The notes under the pieces: model-generated
The model's input: only the letters and a program-made list of their open reading frames with translations
Database searches by the model: none
What the model was told of the DNA's origin: nothing
Made by a program: the position numbers and the translations under genes
Shown here: positions 33,897-43,442 of the stretch, one piece after another
How the letters are laid out: each line of letters starts with the position of its first letter
How positions within the stretch are numbered: position 1 is the stretch's first letter
Assembly (NCBI RefSeq): GCF_030182585.1
Contig: NZ_JARXOW010000003.1
Location: 115,617-179,616 of the forward strand
Reading direction: 5' to 3'
Source of the DNA: Pedobacter faecalis
GTDB taxonomy: Bacteria; Bacteroidota; Bacteroidia; Sphingobacteriales; Sphingobacteriaceae
DNA length: 64,000 bases

Positions 33897-34523
33897 CTAT
33901 TTTAAACTGGCTATTTGTGCCTTTACGTAATCTACCAGTGAAACGATGTCTTTACGTTGAGGCTGGATCAGGAGGATTTTATTAAAGTCAGAAATTGAGT
34001 TATTAAACAAGGCAAGGCATCCTGCTTTGTCGGACGACCGCTTGATCTTGTAGGACTTATAAATTGCATAGTCTTTATAGGCAAGTCCCCTGTTTTGAAG
34101 AAGTTGCGGATCTTCTTCTCCGTTTATTTCTATTGCTTTGCTGAAATCTTTTATAGACGCCAGATAGAAGCCTTCCCGCAATTGATTCGAGGACTCTTTA
34201 GGGTCGTTTGCGACGTTTAGCCGTGCTTTGCCACGATAGTAGTACGCGGAATAATCGCTTGGCTTTACATTGATAAACCGGGAATATGCGGATATGGCGT
34301 GATCAAAGTTGCCACATTGATAATACGAGTAACCAAGCATTTTTAAAATGTTAGCATTGCTGGGGTCTTTTGCCTCCGCCTTTTCCAGCTGCGTTACCGC
34401 TGCCTTATAGTCGCCCTTCAACATGGCGCGCATTGCTAATCTATCGTAATTATTCGCTTGACTGAGGGCAGCACTGCTGGAACTTAGCAGAAGTATAAAC
34501 ACAGCCAGTTTTAAATGATTCAT
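33897..34523 (-). CDS. Exported tetratricopeptide repeat protein, 208 residues
   Basis: A signal peptide (residues 1-21, ending ALSQ) is followed by four or five TPR-like helical pairs, for example YKAAVTQLEKAEAKDPSNANILKMLGYSYYQCGNFDHAISAYSRF written over about residues 38-83, and a last one at FNNSISDFNKILLIQPQRKD. Proteins of this type act as periplasmic scaffolds; no partner is indicated by the context. A promoter box lies 34 nt upstream. Confidence 0.85.
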   Translation of the reverse strand: MNHLKLAVFILLLSSSSAALSQANNYDRLAMRAMLKGDYKAAVTQLEKAEAKDPSNANILKMLGYSYYQCGNFDHAISAYSRFINVKPSDYSAYYYRGKARLNVANDPKESSNQLREGFYLASIKDFSKAIEINGEEDPQLLQNRGLAYKDYAIYKSYKIKRSSDKAGCLALFNNSISDFNKILLIQPQRKDIVSLVDYVKAQIASLK

Positions 34524-34557
34524 CTTTTTATGTTAAAAACTATCCCACATGTACAAG

Positions 34558-34565
34558 CAAAGTTA
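34558..34565 (-). promoter_or_regulatory. TAnnTTTG promoter box before the TPR gene
   Basis: On the minus strand TAACTTTG followed by C matches the -7 consensus, 34 nt before the ATG at 34523. Confidence 0.5.
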
Positions 34566-34624
34566 TAATTATTTGCGACTTTTCCTTTGCCTCTTCAATG
34601 TTATAACGGCAATTGGAGGGAATT

Positions 34625-34708
34625 ATGACTGACGATAAGTTAATAGCTGACTTTTTATCCGATAATTATACGTATCCCCTTTTTGGCATAGGAGTTGAAA
34701 TCCTGTAA
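34625..34708 (+). CDS. Possible leader ORF upstream of lon, 27 residues
   Basis: ATG 34625 is preceded at 5 nt by GGAGGG, a better ribosome-binding site than most real genes here have. The frame encodes MTDDKLIADFLSDNYTYPL and ends at TAA 34706-34708, which overlaps the ATG of a second tiny frame (18 residues, 34708-34764) in TAATG. The 259-bp gap otherwise contains no gene. Translation is unproven; chance ORFs of this length are common, but the strong ribosome site and the TAATG junction are notable. Confidence 0.3.
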   Translation: MTDDKLIADFLSDNYTYPLFGIGVEIL

Positions 34709-34782
34709 TGGGCAGCGGAGACTACTGTTTTAATAAGACGGGGCTGTCACAATGTCGTTTTTAAATTTTAGAGGACCCATTA

Positions 34783-37266
34783 ATGAGCATACTGGACCAA
34801 TTTGACTTTTCCCAAGCATTACCTATTATAAATGAAGATACGGAATTTTTCCCCCTTATGTCGCAACAGGATGAAGACGACATGAACAATGAGGAGACGC
34901 CCGATATCTTACCAATTCTGCCTTTGAGAAATACCGTGCTGTTTCCCGGCGTGGTTATCCCTATCACGGTGGGGAGAGATAAATCTATAAAACTTATCAG
35001 GGAAGCTTACAAGGGTGACAGGACGATTGGCGTAGTGTCTCAGCGCGATACAACAATTGAGGATCCAACCTTTGAGCAATTGAATACGGTGGGCACCGTA
35101 GCCCACATTATAAAGATGTTGCAAATGCCTGATGGCAATACGACAGTAATCATTCAGGGCAAGCAACGGTTTCGCCTGGTAGAACCGGTGCAACTTGAAC
35201 CATATATAAAAGTCACCATCAGCCGCTTCCAGGAATCGAAGCCGAAGGAGGACAAAGAGTTTAAGGCGCTCGTGGCATCGATTAAAGAGATGTCTGCACA
35301 GATCATTCAGCTTTCACCTAATATTCCGAGCGAAGCGGGCATTGCGCTGAAAAACATTGAAAGCACTTCATTTCTGATCAATTTCATATCCTCCAACATG
35401 AACGCCGATGTTTCGGACAAACAGAAAATGCTTGAGATGGGTAACCTTCGGGAACGTGCGACGATGGTGATGGAATTGCTTACTCTTGAGTTGCAGATGC
35501 TGGAACTCAAAAATCAGATTCAATCAAAAGTACGTACTGATCTGGATAAGCAACAAAGGGATTATTTTTTAAATCAGCAGCTAAAAACCATACAGGAGGA
35601 ACTTGGGGGAAACTCATCAGATCTGGAGTTTGAGGCCCTTCAGGCACGGGCTAAGAAAAAGAAATGGGCTGCACCAGTGGGGCAACACTTTAATAAAGAG
35701 CTCGAAAAACTAGGCCGGATGAATCCTGCAGCTCCGGATTACTCGGTCACTTTAAATTATCTTGAATTATTACTGGATTTGCCCTGGAACGATTTCACCA
35801 AAGATAATTTCGACTTGAAACGGGCTCAGCGCATCCTTGACAAAGATCATTTCGGGCTGGAAAAGGTAAAGAAGAGAATTATAGAGTATTTGGCGGTACT
35901 TAAATTGAAACGGGATATGAAAGCGCCGATCATTTGCCTTGTGGGCCCTCCGGGAGTTGGAAAGACTTCTCTGGGAAAGTCTATCGCTAAAGCGCTTAAC
36001 AGAAAATATGTGAGAATGGCACTAGGTGGCGTGCGCGATGAAGCGGAGATACGTGGCCATAGGAAAACCTATATCGGAGCGATGCCTGGACGCATTATCC
36101 AATCGATAAAGAAGGCCGGAGCAGCTAATCCTGTGTTTGTGCTGGACGAAATAGACAAGGTTGGATCCGACTTTCGGGGCGACCCTTCTTCTGCATTGCT
36201 TGAGGTTCTGGATCCTGAGCAAAATGCTGCGTTTAACGATCATTATGTCGAGACCGAATATGACCTGTCTAACGTTTTGTTTATCGCTACGGCCAACTCG
36301 TTAAGCTCTATTCAGCCTGCATTACTGGATCGTATGGAGATCATTGAGGTAAATGGCTATACCATTGAAGAGAAAGTGCAGATTGCAAAAAAATATCTTT
36401 TGCCTAAGCAGAAAGAGCAGCACGGCATACAGACTAAGGATATAGTCCTTAAAAATTCACTTATTGAGCGGGTTATTGAGGATTATACCCGGGAGTCGGG
36501 TGTCCGTGGACTGGAAAAGAAGATTGGCGCTCTTGTTCGCGGGGTTGCAACAAAGATTGCTATGGAGGAGAAGTACGACCCGTCCCTGACAATAAGTGAT
36601 GTGGAAAGGATCTTAGGCGCGCCTGTTTACGATAAAGACCTTTACGAAGGTAATGAAGTAGCCGGGGTGGTGACCGGCCTGGCCTGGACACAAGTAGGCG
36701 GAGATATTTTGTATATCGAAGCAAGCCTGAGCCCGGGTAAAGGTAAACTCACTTTAACGGGTAACCTGGGTGATGTAATGAAAGAATCTGCCATCATAGC
36801 CTTAGCCTACTTACGTGCACACGCCAGGCTTTTTGATATAGACTACAGATTGTTTGACCACTGGGACGTACATGTGCACGTACCGGCGGGGGCAACTCCG
36901 AAAGATGGCCCGTCGGCCGGGATCACCATGCTTACTGCGCTTACCTCTGCTTTTACGCAGCGTAAGGTAAAACCGAACCTGGCTATGACAGGCGAGATAA
37001 CGCTGAGAGGAAAGGTTTTGCCCGTTGGTGGTATCAAGGAGAAAATCCTGGCGGCAAAACGCGCGAACATAAAAGATGTCATTTTATGTGTTTCTAACCG
37101 GAAGGATATTTTGGAAATTAAAGAGGATTATATCAAAGACCTGAATTTTCAATATGTAACGGATATGCGGGAGGTAATTAATCTGGCCCTCACTAAGGAG
37201 AAAGTAAAAAATCCGCAGGATTTGAGTATTATTGCGCTGGACCAGCCTGCTATTAACCTACCATAA
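34783..37266 (+). CDS. lon: ATP-dependent protease Lon
   Basis: Lon is a homo-oligomeric AAA+ protease of the cytoplasm that removes misfolded and regulatory proteins. The 827-residue protein has the N-terminal substrate-binding domain (about 45-245, ILPLRNTVLFPGVVIPI), the AAA+ module with LVGPPGVGKTSLGKSIA and FVLDEIDKVG, and the C-terminal protease domain with the catalytic Ser in PKDGPSAGITM and Lys in GGIKEKILAAKRA. Length and motifs are normal. AGAGGA lies about 8 nt before the ATG. Confidence 0.97.
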   Translation: MSILDQFDFSQALPIINEDTEFFPLMSQQDEDDMNNEETPDILPILPLRNTVLFPGVVIPITVGRDKSIKLIREAYKGDRTIGVVSQRDTTIEDPTFEQLNTVGTVAHIIKMLQMPDGNTTVIIQGKQRFRLVEPVQLEPYIKVTISRFQESKPKEDKEFKALVASIKEMSAQIIQLSPNIPSEAGIALKNIESTSFLINFISSNMNADVSDKQKMLEMGNLRERATMVMELLTLELQMLELKNQIQSKVRTDLDKQQRDYFLNQQLKTIQEELGGNSSDLEFEALQARAKKKKWAAPVGQHFNKELEKLGRMNPAAPDYSVTLNYLELLLDLPWNDFTKDNFDLKRAQRILDKDHFGLEKVKKRIIEYLAVLKLKRDMKAPIICLVGPPGVGKTSLGKSIAKALNRKYVRMALGGVRDEAEIRGHRKTYIGAMPGRIIQSIKKAGAANPVFVLDEIDKVGSDFRGDPSSALLEVLDPEQNAAFNDHYVETEYDLSNVLFIATANSLSSIQPALLDRMEIIEVNGYTIEEKVQIAKKYLLPKQKEQHGIQTKDIVLKNSLIERVIEDYTRESGVRGLEKKIGALVRGVATKIAMEEKYDPSLTISDVERILGAPVYDKDLYEGNEVAGVVTGLAWTQVGGDILYIEASLSPGKGKLTLTGNLGDVMKESAIIALAYLRAHARLFDIDYRLFDHWDVHVHVPAGATPKDGPSAGITMLTALTSAFTQRKVKPNLAMTGEITLRGKVLPVGGIKEKILAAKRANIKDVILCVSNRKDILEIKEDYIKDLNFQYVTDMREVINLALTKEKVKNPQDLSIIALDQPAINLP

Positions 37267-37290
37267 ATATGGGTGTACGGAATAAAAAAT

Positions 37291-38241
37291 ATGATGATTA
37301 AAACCGGGTTCTCTGTTTTTTTATTACTGATACAGGCGGCGTACTGCTATTCCCAGTCTTACAGGAATGAGTTCGGGTTTCGCAGCGAAAATGATTCTTA
37401 CCTCGGACAAGGCTCCGACCGTTATTACACCAATGGACTATTTCTGTATTATCGCCACGCCGGGAATCCGGAAAAACTGAATGAGAACGTAGAAAAGAAA
37501 GTCTTTGAAATTACGGCAGGACAGCGTATATATAACCCGTTTTCCGGATATGCGCCAGATCCGGCTAAACATGACCGTCCTTTCGCTGGCTATCTATACG
37601 CTGGAGCTGCTCTTCACTGGTTGTATGCAGCAGAATCGTCTTTAAAAGCATCAGTGGAAGTCGGCACCATCGGACCAAACTCATTGGGAGAAGATGGGCA
37701 GGATCTTCTGCACCGGACAATTGGCTTCTATCGTTTATCAGGATGGGATTATCAGATCAGTAACGAAGCGACTGTCAATCTGGCTGCGCGGTACACCCGT
37801 TTGCTGCACAGGGCAGCGAATCAGCATACCGACTTTTTGCTGGATGGGTATGTAAATGCAGGCACACTCCGTAATGACGCAGCGGCAGCGATTGTTTTTA
37901 GAGCCGGCAGGATTAATCAATTGTTTAATTCAGGTTATAACGATGCCGTTGTTGGTGAATCCGGAACAACGAAACTCACAAATAGGGAGTTATATTTTTA
38001 TGCTAAACCGCAGCTGAATTATGTCGTATTCGACGCCACTGTGCAAGGTGGCATTTTTAATAATGACAGCCCCGTTGTTTTTGACGTTGAACCACTGGTA
38101 TTTACGCAGCAGCTGGGTTTTAGCTATAATTCGCCGCGATTTACGTTTGACTTCAGTGTTTTCTTTAAAACGAAGGAGATTGAAAGCACGGCAAAGGCCC
38201 ACCAATATGGCGCTGTGTCTGCTTCATACCGGTTTAATTAG
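37291..38241 (+). CDS. LpxR-family lipid A deacylase (DUF2219)
   Basis: The 316-residue exported protein (signal ending CYSQ) matches the LpxR/DUF2219 family of outer-membrane beta-barrels that remove the 3'-acyloxyacyl chain from lipid A. Visible family signs are FRSENDSYLGQGSDRYYTNG near the mature start, containing the conserved Asn/Asp/Tyr cluster, PDPAKHDRPFAGYLYAG, and a barrel ending in AVSASYRFN. Activity on lipid A is known for gammaproteobacterial members; here it is inferred. ATG 37291 (followed by another ATG) is used in place of a GTG at 37273. It begins 24 nt after lon and precedes cmk by 11 nt. Confidence 0.82.
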   Translation: MMIKTGFSVFLLLIQAAYCYSQSYRNEFGFRSENDSYLGQGSDRYYTNGLFLYYRHAGNPEKLNENVEKKVFEITAGQRIYNPFSGYAPDPAKHDRPFAGYLYAGAALHWLYAAESSLKASVEVGTIGPNSLGEDGQDLLHRTIGFYRLSGWDYQISNEATVNLAARYTRLLHRAANQHTDFLLDGYVNAGTLRNDAAAAIVFRAGRINQLFNSGYNDAVVGESGTTKLTNRELYFYAKPQLNYVVFDATVQGGIFNNDSPVVFDVEPLVFTQQLGFSYNSPRFTFDFSVFFKTKEIESTAKAHQYGAVSASYRFN

Positions 38242-38252
38242 AAGTATTTTGC

Positions 38253-38933
38253 ATGAGAACGAACCTTATCATTGCTATTGATGGATATTCGTCTTGCGGT
38301 AAAAGCACCTTAGCCAAGGCGTTAGCAAAACGACTTAATTTTATTTATATCGACAGCGGGGCGATGTACCGTGCCGTTACACTGTTCTTTTTGAGGAACA
38401 ATGTCGACGTTGCCGACTTAGCACAGGTACAGAACGCGCTCGGGGAAATTGAGATCAACTTTCATTCTCGGGATTATGATTCGCATATCTCGTTGAACGG
38501 AGAAGACGTTTCCGAAGAAATCCGCGGCATGCGTGTTTCTGAAAGTGTTAGCGAAGTCTCAGCGCATAAAGCTGTGCGAAACGAAATGGTGAAGCAGCAA
38601 CAGCGGATGGGAAAATTTAAGAATGTTGTGATGGACGGGCGTGATATTGGAACCACCGTATTCCCAGATGCGCAACTTAAGCTCTTTATGACAGCCGACC
38701 CAAAGGTGAGAGCGGAACGAAGGTATCGAGAAATGCAGGCCAAAGGCGACACGGAGACTACACTGGAGGAGGTATTTGAAAATCTTGCGCACCGCGATTA
38801 TGCAGATACAACGAGGGCAGAAAGTCCGCTTACACGAGCTCAGGATGCTGTTATTCTGGACAACACCACAATGACTGAAAAAGAACAGCTTGAATTTGCG
38901 TTAGAAGAGGTACACAAGCATTTTCCGGTTTAA
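38253..38933 (+). CDS. cmk: Cytidylate kinase
   Basis: Cmk phosphorylates CMP and dCMP. The 226-residue protein has the P-loop IDGYSSCGKSTLAKALAKRL, the IDSGAMYRAVTLF NMP-binding segment, VVMDGRDIGTTVFPDA and the lid-region RAERRYREMQ. It follows the LpxR-like gene by 11 nt on the same strand. Confidence 0.95.
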   Translation: MRTNLIIAIDGYSSCGKSTLAKALAKRLNFIYIDSGAMYRAVTLFFLRNNVDVADLAQVQNALGEIEINFHSRDYDSHISLNGEDVSEEIRGMRVSESVSEVSAHKAVRNEMVKQQQRMGKFKNVVMDGRDIGTTVFPDAQLKLFMTADPKVRAERRYREMQAKGDTETTLEEVFENLAHRDYADTTRAESPLTRAQDAVILDNTTMTEKEQLEFALEEVHKHFPV

Positions 38934-39083
38934 TATCTAAGTAGTATTAATCACTTCCGCTTTTTTTTGCAAAGCTTTAGTTACACAGCTGCAACCGGTT
39001 TAAACATTACATTTCGATGGTTTATCTCTAGCAGTCTATAGATAATTTCGCGTTCTAATTTAGAATCTCAAAAACTGCAATTG

Positions 39084-40244
39084 ATGAAAAATTTAAATTT
39101 CTGTCTATCACTGAGTATTCCGGCGCTACTACTTTTGGCCAGTTGCGGCAATAGCGGTCAGGACAAAGGTGATGCGAAAGCTGGTTCTCTCCCCTCCTAT
39201 CCGGTATTTTCTGTGGAAGCGAAGTCCACTTCCTTAGAGACAGAATATCCAGCTACACTGGAAGGTGTGCAAAATGTGGATATCAGGGCCAAGGTAGACG
39301 GCTTTATCGACAAGATTTACATCGACGAGGGCGCGACAGTCAAGAAAGGACAGTTACTCTTCTCGATTAATGCGCCCCAATATGAACAGACTGTCCGAAC
39401 TGCCGGAGCAGCAATCAGCAGTGCAGAGGCTGACGTTAACGCGGCGCAACTACAGGTTAACAAGACAAAGCCTCTGGTTGAGAAAGATATCATAAGTAAA
39501 TATGATCTGGAAGCTGCGCAACTCACGCTACAAAGTAGACGGGCAGCCCTGGCCCGGGCGAAAGCAGAGTTGGCAAATGCAAAAACAAACTTAAGTTACA
39601 CAAAGATATTGAGCCCCGTAAGCGGGGTGGTGGGGAGCATCCCATTTAAAGAAGGCAGTCTTGTAGGTCCCTCAAATAGTCAGCCTCTCACAACGGTTTC
39701 AGATATTTCCAGAATCTATGCCTATTTCTCCATGAATGAGAAGCAGCTCCTGGACTTTACACGCGACACTAAGGGTACGAGTGTTGAAAGCAAGATTAGA
39801 AGCATCCCCCCTGTTACCTTAACCCTGGCAGACGGAACAACTTTCCCTGAAACCGGCAAAATTGAATCTATTAACGGGTTGATAAACACAGGTACCGGAT
39901 CGGCCAGTCTGAGGGCGACTTTCAGTAACCAGGCAATGCTATTAAAAACAGGCGGCAGTGCCTCTGTACGCATTCCAAAGCATCTTGAAAACGCCATATT
40001 GGTTCCGCAGAAATCGACTATGGATTTACAGGGTAAGAAGTTCGTTTATCTGGTAGATGCAAAGGGAACTGTAACACAAACGGAAATCGAGATCATGGAG
40101 GTTACCAGTGGTGACTTCTATGTGGTTACAAAGGGACTTAAACCTGGCGACCACCTGGTGCTGGAAGGTTTCCAGTCTCTTAAGAACGGCGCTCAGATTA
40201 AACCAGAGATGCAGAATTCGGACGTGGTGTACACCGGAATTTAG
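39084..40244 (+). CDS. RND efflux periplasmic adaptor lipoprotein
   Basis: The 386-residue protein is the membrane-fusion component of a tripartite RND pump. It has a lipoprotein signal (LLASCGN), a biotinyl-lipoyl hairpin split around the long coiled-coil (VDGFIDKIYIDEGATVKKGQLLFSI, then AEADVNAAQLQVNKTKPLVEKDIISKYDLEAAQ, and ILSPVSGVVGSIPFKEGSLV), a beta-barrel domain, and a membrane-proximal domain. TTG at 39081 precedes the ATG used. Permease and outer-membrane genes follow in the same operon. No regulator gene is adjacent. Confidence 0.94.
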   Translation: MKNLNFCLSLSIPALLLLASCGNSGQDKGDAKAGSLPSYPVFSVEAKSTSLETEYPATLEGVQNVDIRAKVDGFIDKIYIDEGATVKKGQLLFSINAPQYEQTVRTAGAAISSAEADVNAAQLQVNKTKPLVEKDIISKYDLEAAQLTLQSRRAALARAKAELANAKTNLSYTKILSPVSGVVGSIPFKEGSLVGPSNSQPLTTVSDISRIYAYFSMNEKQLLDFTRDTKGTSVESKIRSIPPVTLTLADGTTFPETGKIESINGLINTGTGSASLRATFSNQAMLLKTGGSASVRIPKHLENAILVPQKSTMDLQGKKFVYLVDAKGTVTQTEIEIMEVTSGDFYVVTKGLKPGDHLVLEGFQSLKNGAQIKPEMQNSDVVYTGI

Positions 40245-40252
40245 AAGTAATT

Positions 40253-43200
40253 ATGTTTAGAAAATTTATTGAACGACCGGTACTTTCTACAGTTATATCT
40301 GTTATCATCGTAATTCTGGGCATACTGGGCCTAATCACCCTTCCTGTTTCCCAATATCCAGAGATTGCCCCCCCTACCGTTCAGGTTTCAGCTTCATATC
40401 AGGGTGCAAACGCCGACGTGGTAATGAACAGCGTGGTAATCCCGCTTGAGGAACAGATTAATGGCGTAGAGGATATGACTTATATGACCTCTACCGCTGG
40501 AAATGACGGGACCGCAACAATCACGATTAATTTCAAACTGGGAACCAATCCTGATTTAGCAGCGGTAAACGTGCAGAATCGTGTATCGCGAGCGGCGAGC
40601 CTGCTACCCGCAGAAGTGACCAGGGCCGGAGTGGTGACTGCCAAAAGACAGGCCAGCAATGTGCTTATCTTCGGGATATACTGCGACAATGATTCTTATG
40701 ACCAGAAATTTCTGCAGAACTATGCAAACATTAACCTTATACCGCAAATAAAACGGATCAATGGTGTCGGCGATGCAAGTGCTTTTGGATTAATGGATTA
40801 TAGTATGCGTATCTGGCTTAAACCGGATGTAATGGCTACTTACGGTCTCGTTCCAAATGACATCAGTGCGGCACTTGCCGAGCAAAACGTAGAAGCGGCG
40901 CCGGGACAACTAGGCGAACAGGGAAATGAATCTTTTCAATATATACTAAAGTACTCCGGCCGGCTAAAAACTGAGACGGAATTTAGTAATATCATTATCC
41001 GTACTGCGGATAATGGTCAGGTATTGAGATTACGTGATGTGGCCCGTATTGAATTGGGCGCGCAAAGTTACGCCAGTTCCGTACGGTTTAACGGTAAGCC
41101 CGCCCTGGGTGTTGCCATTAACCAGACAGCTGGATCAAACGCTAAAGAGGTTATTGAAGGATCGCTTAAGGTGCTTGAAAATGCTTCGACAAGCTTCCCG
41201 CCAGGCATTCACTATACCGCGCTTATTAATATTAATGACTTTCTCGACGCTTCTATCGAAAAGGTGATTCACACATTAGTGGAAGCGTTTATTCTCGTTT
41301 TCCTTGTGGTTTTTGTCTTTCTTCAGGATTTAAGGTCGACACTTATACCAGCCATAAGTGTTCCTGTTGCAATTATTGGTACGTTCTTTTTCCTAAATCT
41401 TTTCGGTTTTACCATCAATCTTCTGACGCTGTTTGCACTGGTGCTGGCAATCGGTATTGTAGTGGATGATGCGATTGTGGTGGTGGAAGCAGTGCACGCC
41501 AAACTTGATAGCGGCTATAAATCGGCCCGAAAGGCTACGGTTGATGCAATGGAGGACATTACAGTTGCTATTGTGTCCATTACGCTGGTTATGGCCGCCG
41601 TGTTCGTCCCTGTAAGCTTTATCCAAGGGTCGTCTGGAGTATTTTATAAACAGTTCGGCTTGACGCTTGCGATTGCCATTATACTTTCTGCGGTGAATGC
41701 ATTAACATTGAGCCCGGCGTTATGCGCACTGCTTTTGAAGCCTCACAAGGAAGATCATCATCGCAAGAGAAATTTCCTGCAACGATTCTTTACTGCTTTT
41801 AATACGTCATTTGATACGATGACAAACCGATACAAGCGTTCGGTGAGCTATCTTGCCCGCAGGAAATGGATTGCGCTAGGCGGCATCGGAGTCTTTGTCG
41901 TGATGCTGATCTGGGCTATGAACACCACACCTAAAGGCTTCGTTCCTAATGAAGATTTAGGTACAATCATGTCTGACATCTCCTTACCTGCAGCTACTTC
42001 GCAGGAACACACAGATGAGATCATCACGCGAATTGACAGCATTGTTCATACCATTCCCGAGATAAAAAGCTCACTGCGGGTTGTGGGTCGGAGTATGATC
42101 AGTGGAAGTGGTAGTTCTTACGGCATGGTAATATCGAGACTTAAACCCTGGAACGAACGGGAACGAGACGTTAAACAGATTATCGGTGAGTTGTTTGCGA
42201 AGACTGCAAACATCAGAGGGGCTAAAATTATATTTTTTGCTCCCCCAACCATCCAGGGTTTTGGGACAAGCGGAGGATTCGAGTTCCAGTTGCAGGACAA
42301 GACTGGCGGCGACATCAACAAGTTTAACACAGTAGGCACCTCCTTCCTGGCGTCTCTGGCTAAAAGACCAGAAATACAGTATGCCTCGACCTCTTTTAAC
42401 CCAAATTTTCCGCAGTATCAGATTGACGTAAATGTAGCTAGAATAAAACAAGCGGGAATTAGTGTTACTGACGTATTGAGCACGCTGCAGGGTTATTACG
42501 GCGGTGTTTATGCATCTAACTTCAACAAGTTCGGCAAACAGTACCGCGTGATGTACCAGGCTGATGCTATCTACAGAAATAATGAGCAATCATTGAACCG
42601 TATATATGTCCGAAACGCGACCGGAAACATGGCTCCGATCTCCGAATTCATCACTCTAACCAGGGTATACGGACCGCAGACGATATCGCGATTTAACCTT
42701 TTTACATCCATCTCGGTGACTGGTGCTCCAAACCCGGGATATAGTTCCGGTGACGCATTGAAAGCAGTCCAGGAAGAGGCGGCAAAACATCTTCCTGCCG
42801 GCTACGGCTATGAATTCTCAGGTCTTTCAAGGGAAGAGATGGCTGGCGGTAGTCAGACAATCTTCATCTTCCTGCTTTGTGTCGTGTTTGTCTACTTCTT
42901 ACTTTGTGCGCAATATGAGAGTTATATTTTGCCGCTTGCTGTACTAATCTCTCTGCCAATCGGCTTAGCGGGGGTTTTTATTTTCGATAAAATATTCAAG
43001 GTTGACAATAACATATACACACAAATCACGCTGATCATGCTGGTTGGGCTACTGGCAAAAAACGCTATCCTGATCGTGGAGTACGCGGCAGACAGGCGAA
43101 AAAGAGGTATGAGCATAGTGCGCGCTGCAATAGATGGCGCAACGGCTCGGCTTCGTCCGATTCTGATGACCTCATTTGCATTTATTCTCGGTTTGCTTCC

Positions 43201-43417
43201 GCTGATGCTTTCAACAGGCGTAGGTGCAGCCGGGAATAAGTCTATCGGAACCGGAGCGGTTGGCGGCATGCTTATAGGTACTATTTTCGGAGTGTTCGTG
43301 ATACCTACACTCTTTATTATATTTCAGCATCTGCAGGAGAAAATAAGCCGAAAACAACCGTTTGATCAGACAACCATTGAATTTAATGACCGGGATAAAG
43401 ATGATCATCGTTATTAG
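40253..43417 (+). CDS. RND multidrug efflux permease (AcrB/HAE1 family)
   Basis: This 1054-residue inner-membrane protein uses the proton gradient to export drugs or other amphiphiles. It has the usual twelve membrane helices with two large periplasmic loops. The start FRKFIERPVLSTVISVIIVILGI, the two Asp residues in LVLAIGIVVDDAIVVVEAV (proton relay, helix 4), and FSGLSREEMAGGSQTIFIFLLCVVFVYFLLCAQYES are characteristic of HAE1 pumps. It starts 8 nt after the adaptor gene and is followed by the outer-membrane factor. Confidence 0.96.
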   Translation: MFRKFIERPVLSTVISVIIVILGILGLITLPVSQYPEIAPPTVQVSASYQGANADVVMNSVVIPLEEQINGVEDMTYMTSTAGNDGTATITINFKLGTNPDLAAVNVQNRVSRAASLLPAEVTRAGVVTAKRQASNVLIFGIYCDNDSYDQKFLQNYANINLIPQIKRINGVGDASAFGLMDYSMRIWLKPDVMATYGLVPNDISAALAEQNVEAAPGQLGEQGNESFQYILKYSGRLKTETEFSNIIIRTADNGQVLRLRDVARIELGAQSYASSVRFNGKPALGVAINQTAGSNAKEVIEGSLKVLENASTSFPPGIHYTALININDFLDASIEKVIHTLVEAFILVFLVVFVFLQDLRSTLIPAISVPVAIIGTFFFLNLFGFTINLLTLFALVLAIGIVVDDAIVVVEAVHAKLDSGYKSARKATVDAMEDITVAIVSITLVMAAVFVPVSFIQGSSGVFYKQFGLTLAIAIILSAVNALTLSPALCALLLKPHKEDHHRKRNFLQRFFTAFNTSFDTMTNRYKRSVSYLARRKWIALGGIGVFVVMLIWAMNTTPKGFVPNEDLGTIMSDISLPAATSQEHTDEIITRIDSIVHTIPEIKSSLRVVGRSMISGSGSSYGMVISRLKPWNERERDVKQIIGELFAKTANIRGAKIIFFAPPTIQGFGTSGGFEFQLQDKTGGDINKFNTVGTSFLASLAKRPEIQYASTSFNPNFPQYQIDVNVARIKQAGISVTDVLSTLQGYYGGVYASNFNKFGKQYRVMYQADAIYRNNEQSLNRIYVRNATGNMAPISEFITLTRVYGPQTISRFNLFTSISVTGAPNPGYSSGDALKAVQEEAAKHLPAGYGYEFSGLSREEMAGGSQTIFIFLLCVVFVYFLLCAQYESYILPLAVLISLPIGLAGVFIFDKIFKVDNNIYTQITLIMLVGLLAKNAILIVEYAADRRKRGMSIVRAAIDGATARLRPILMTSFAFILGLLPLMLSTGVGAAGNKSIGTGAVGGMLIGTIFGVFVIPTLFIIFQHLQEKISRKQPFDQTTIEFNDRDKDDHRY

Positions 43418-43442
43418 GTCTTCCAGAAACGTATCAGAAAAG

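Noticed and set aside
34684..34699. Sigma-54-like GG/GC promoter before lon (TTGGCAT then TTGAA)
   Set aside because: The -12 GC is missing (GA instead) and the site lies inside the possible leader ORF; too weak to call.
39022..39065. Short inverted repeats before the RND efflux operon (TTATCT/AGATAA and TTCTA/TAGAA)
   Set aside because: Arms of only 5-6 bp in AT-rich sequence arise easily by chance, and no TetR- or MarR-type gene is adjacent.
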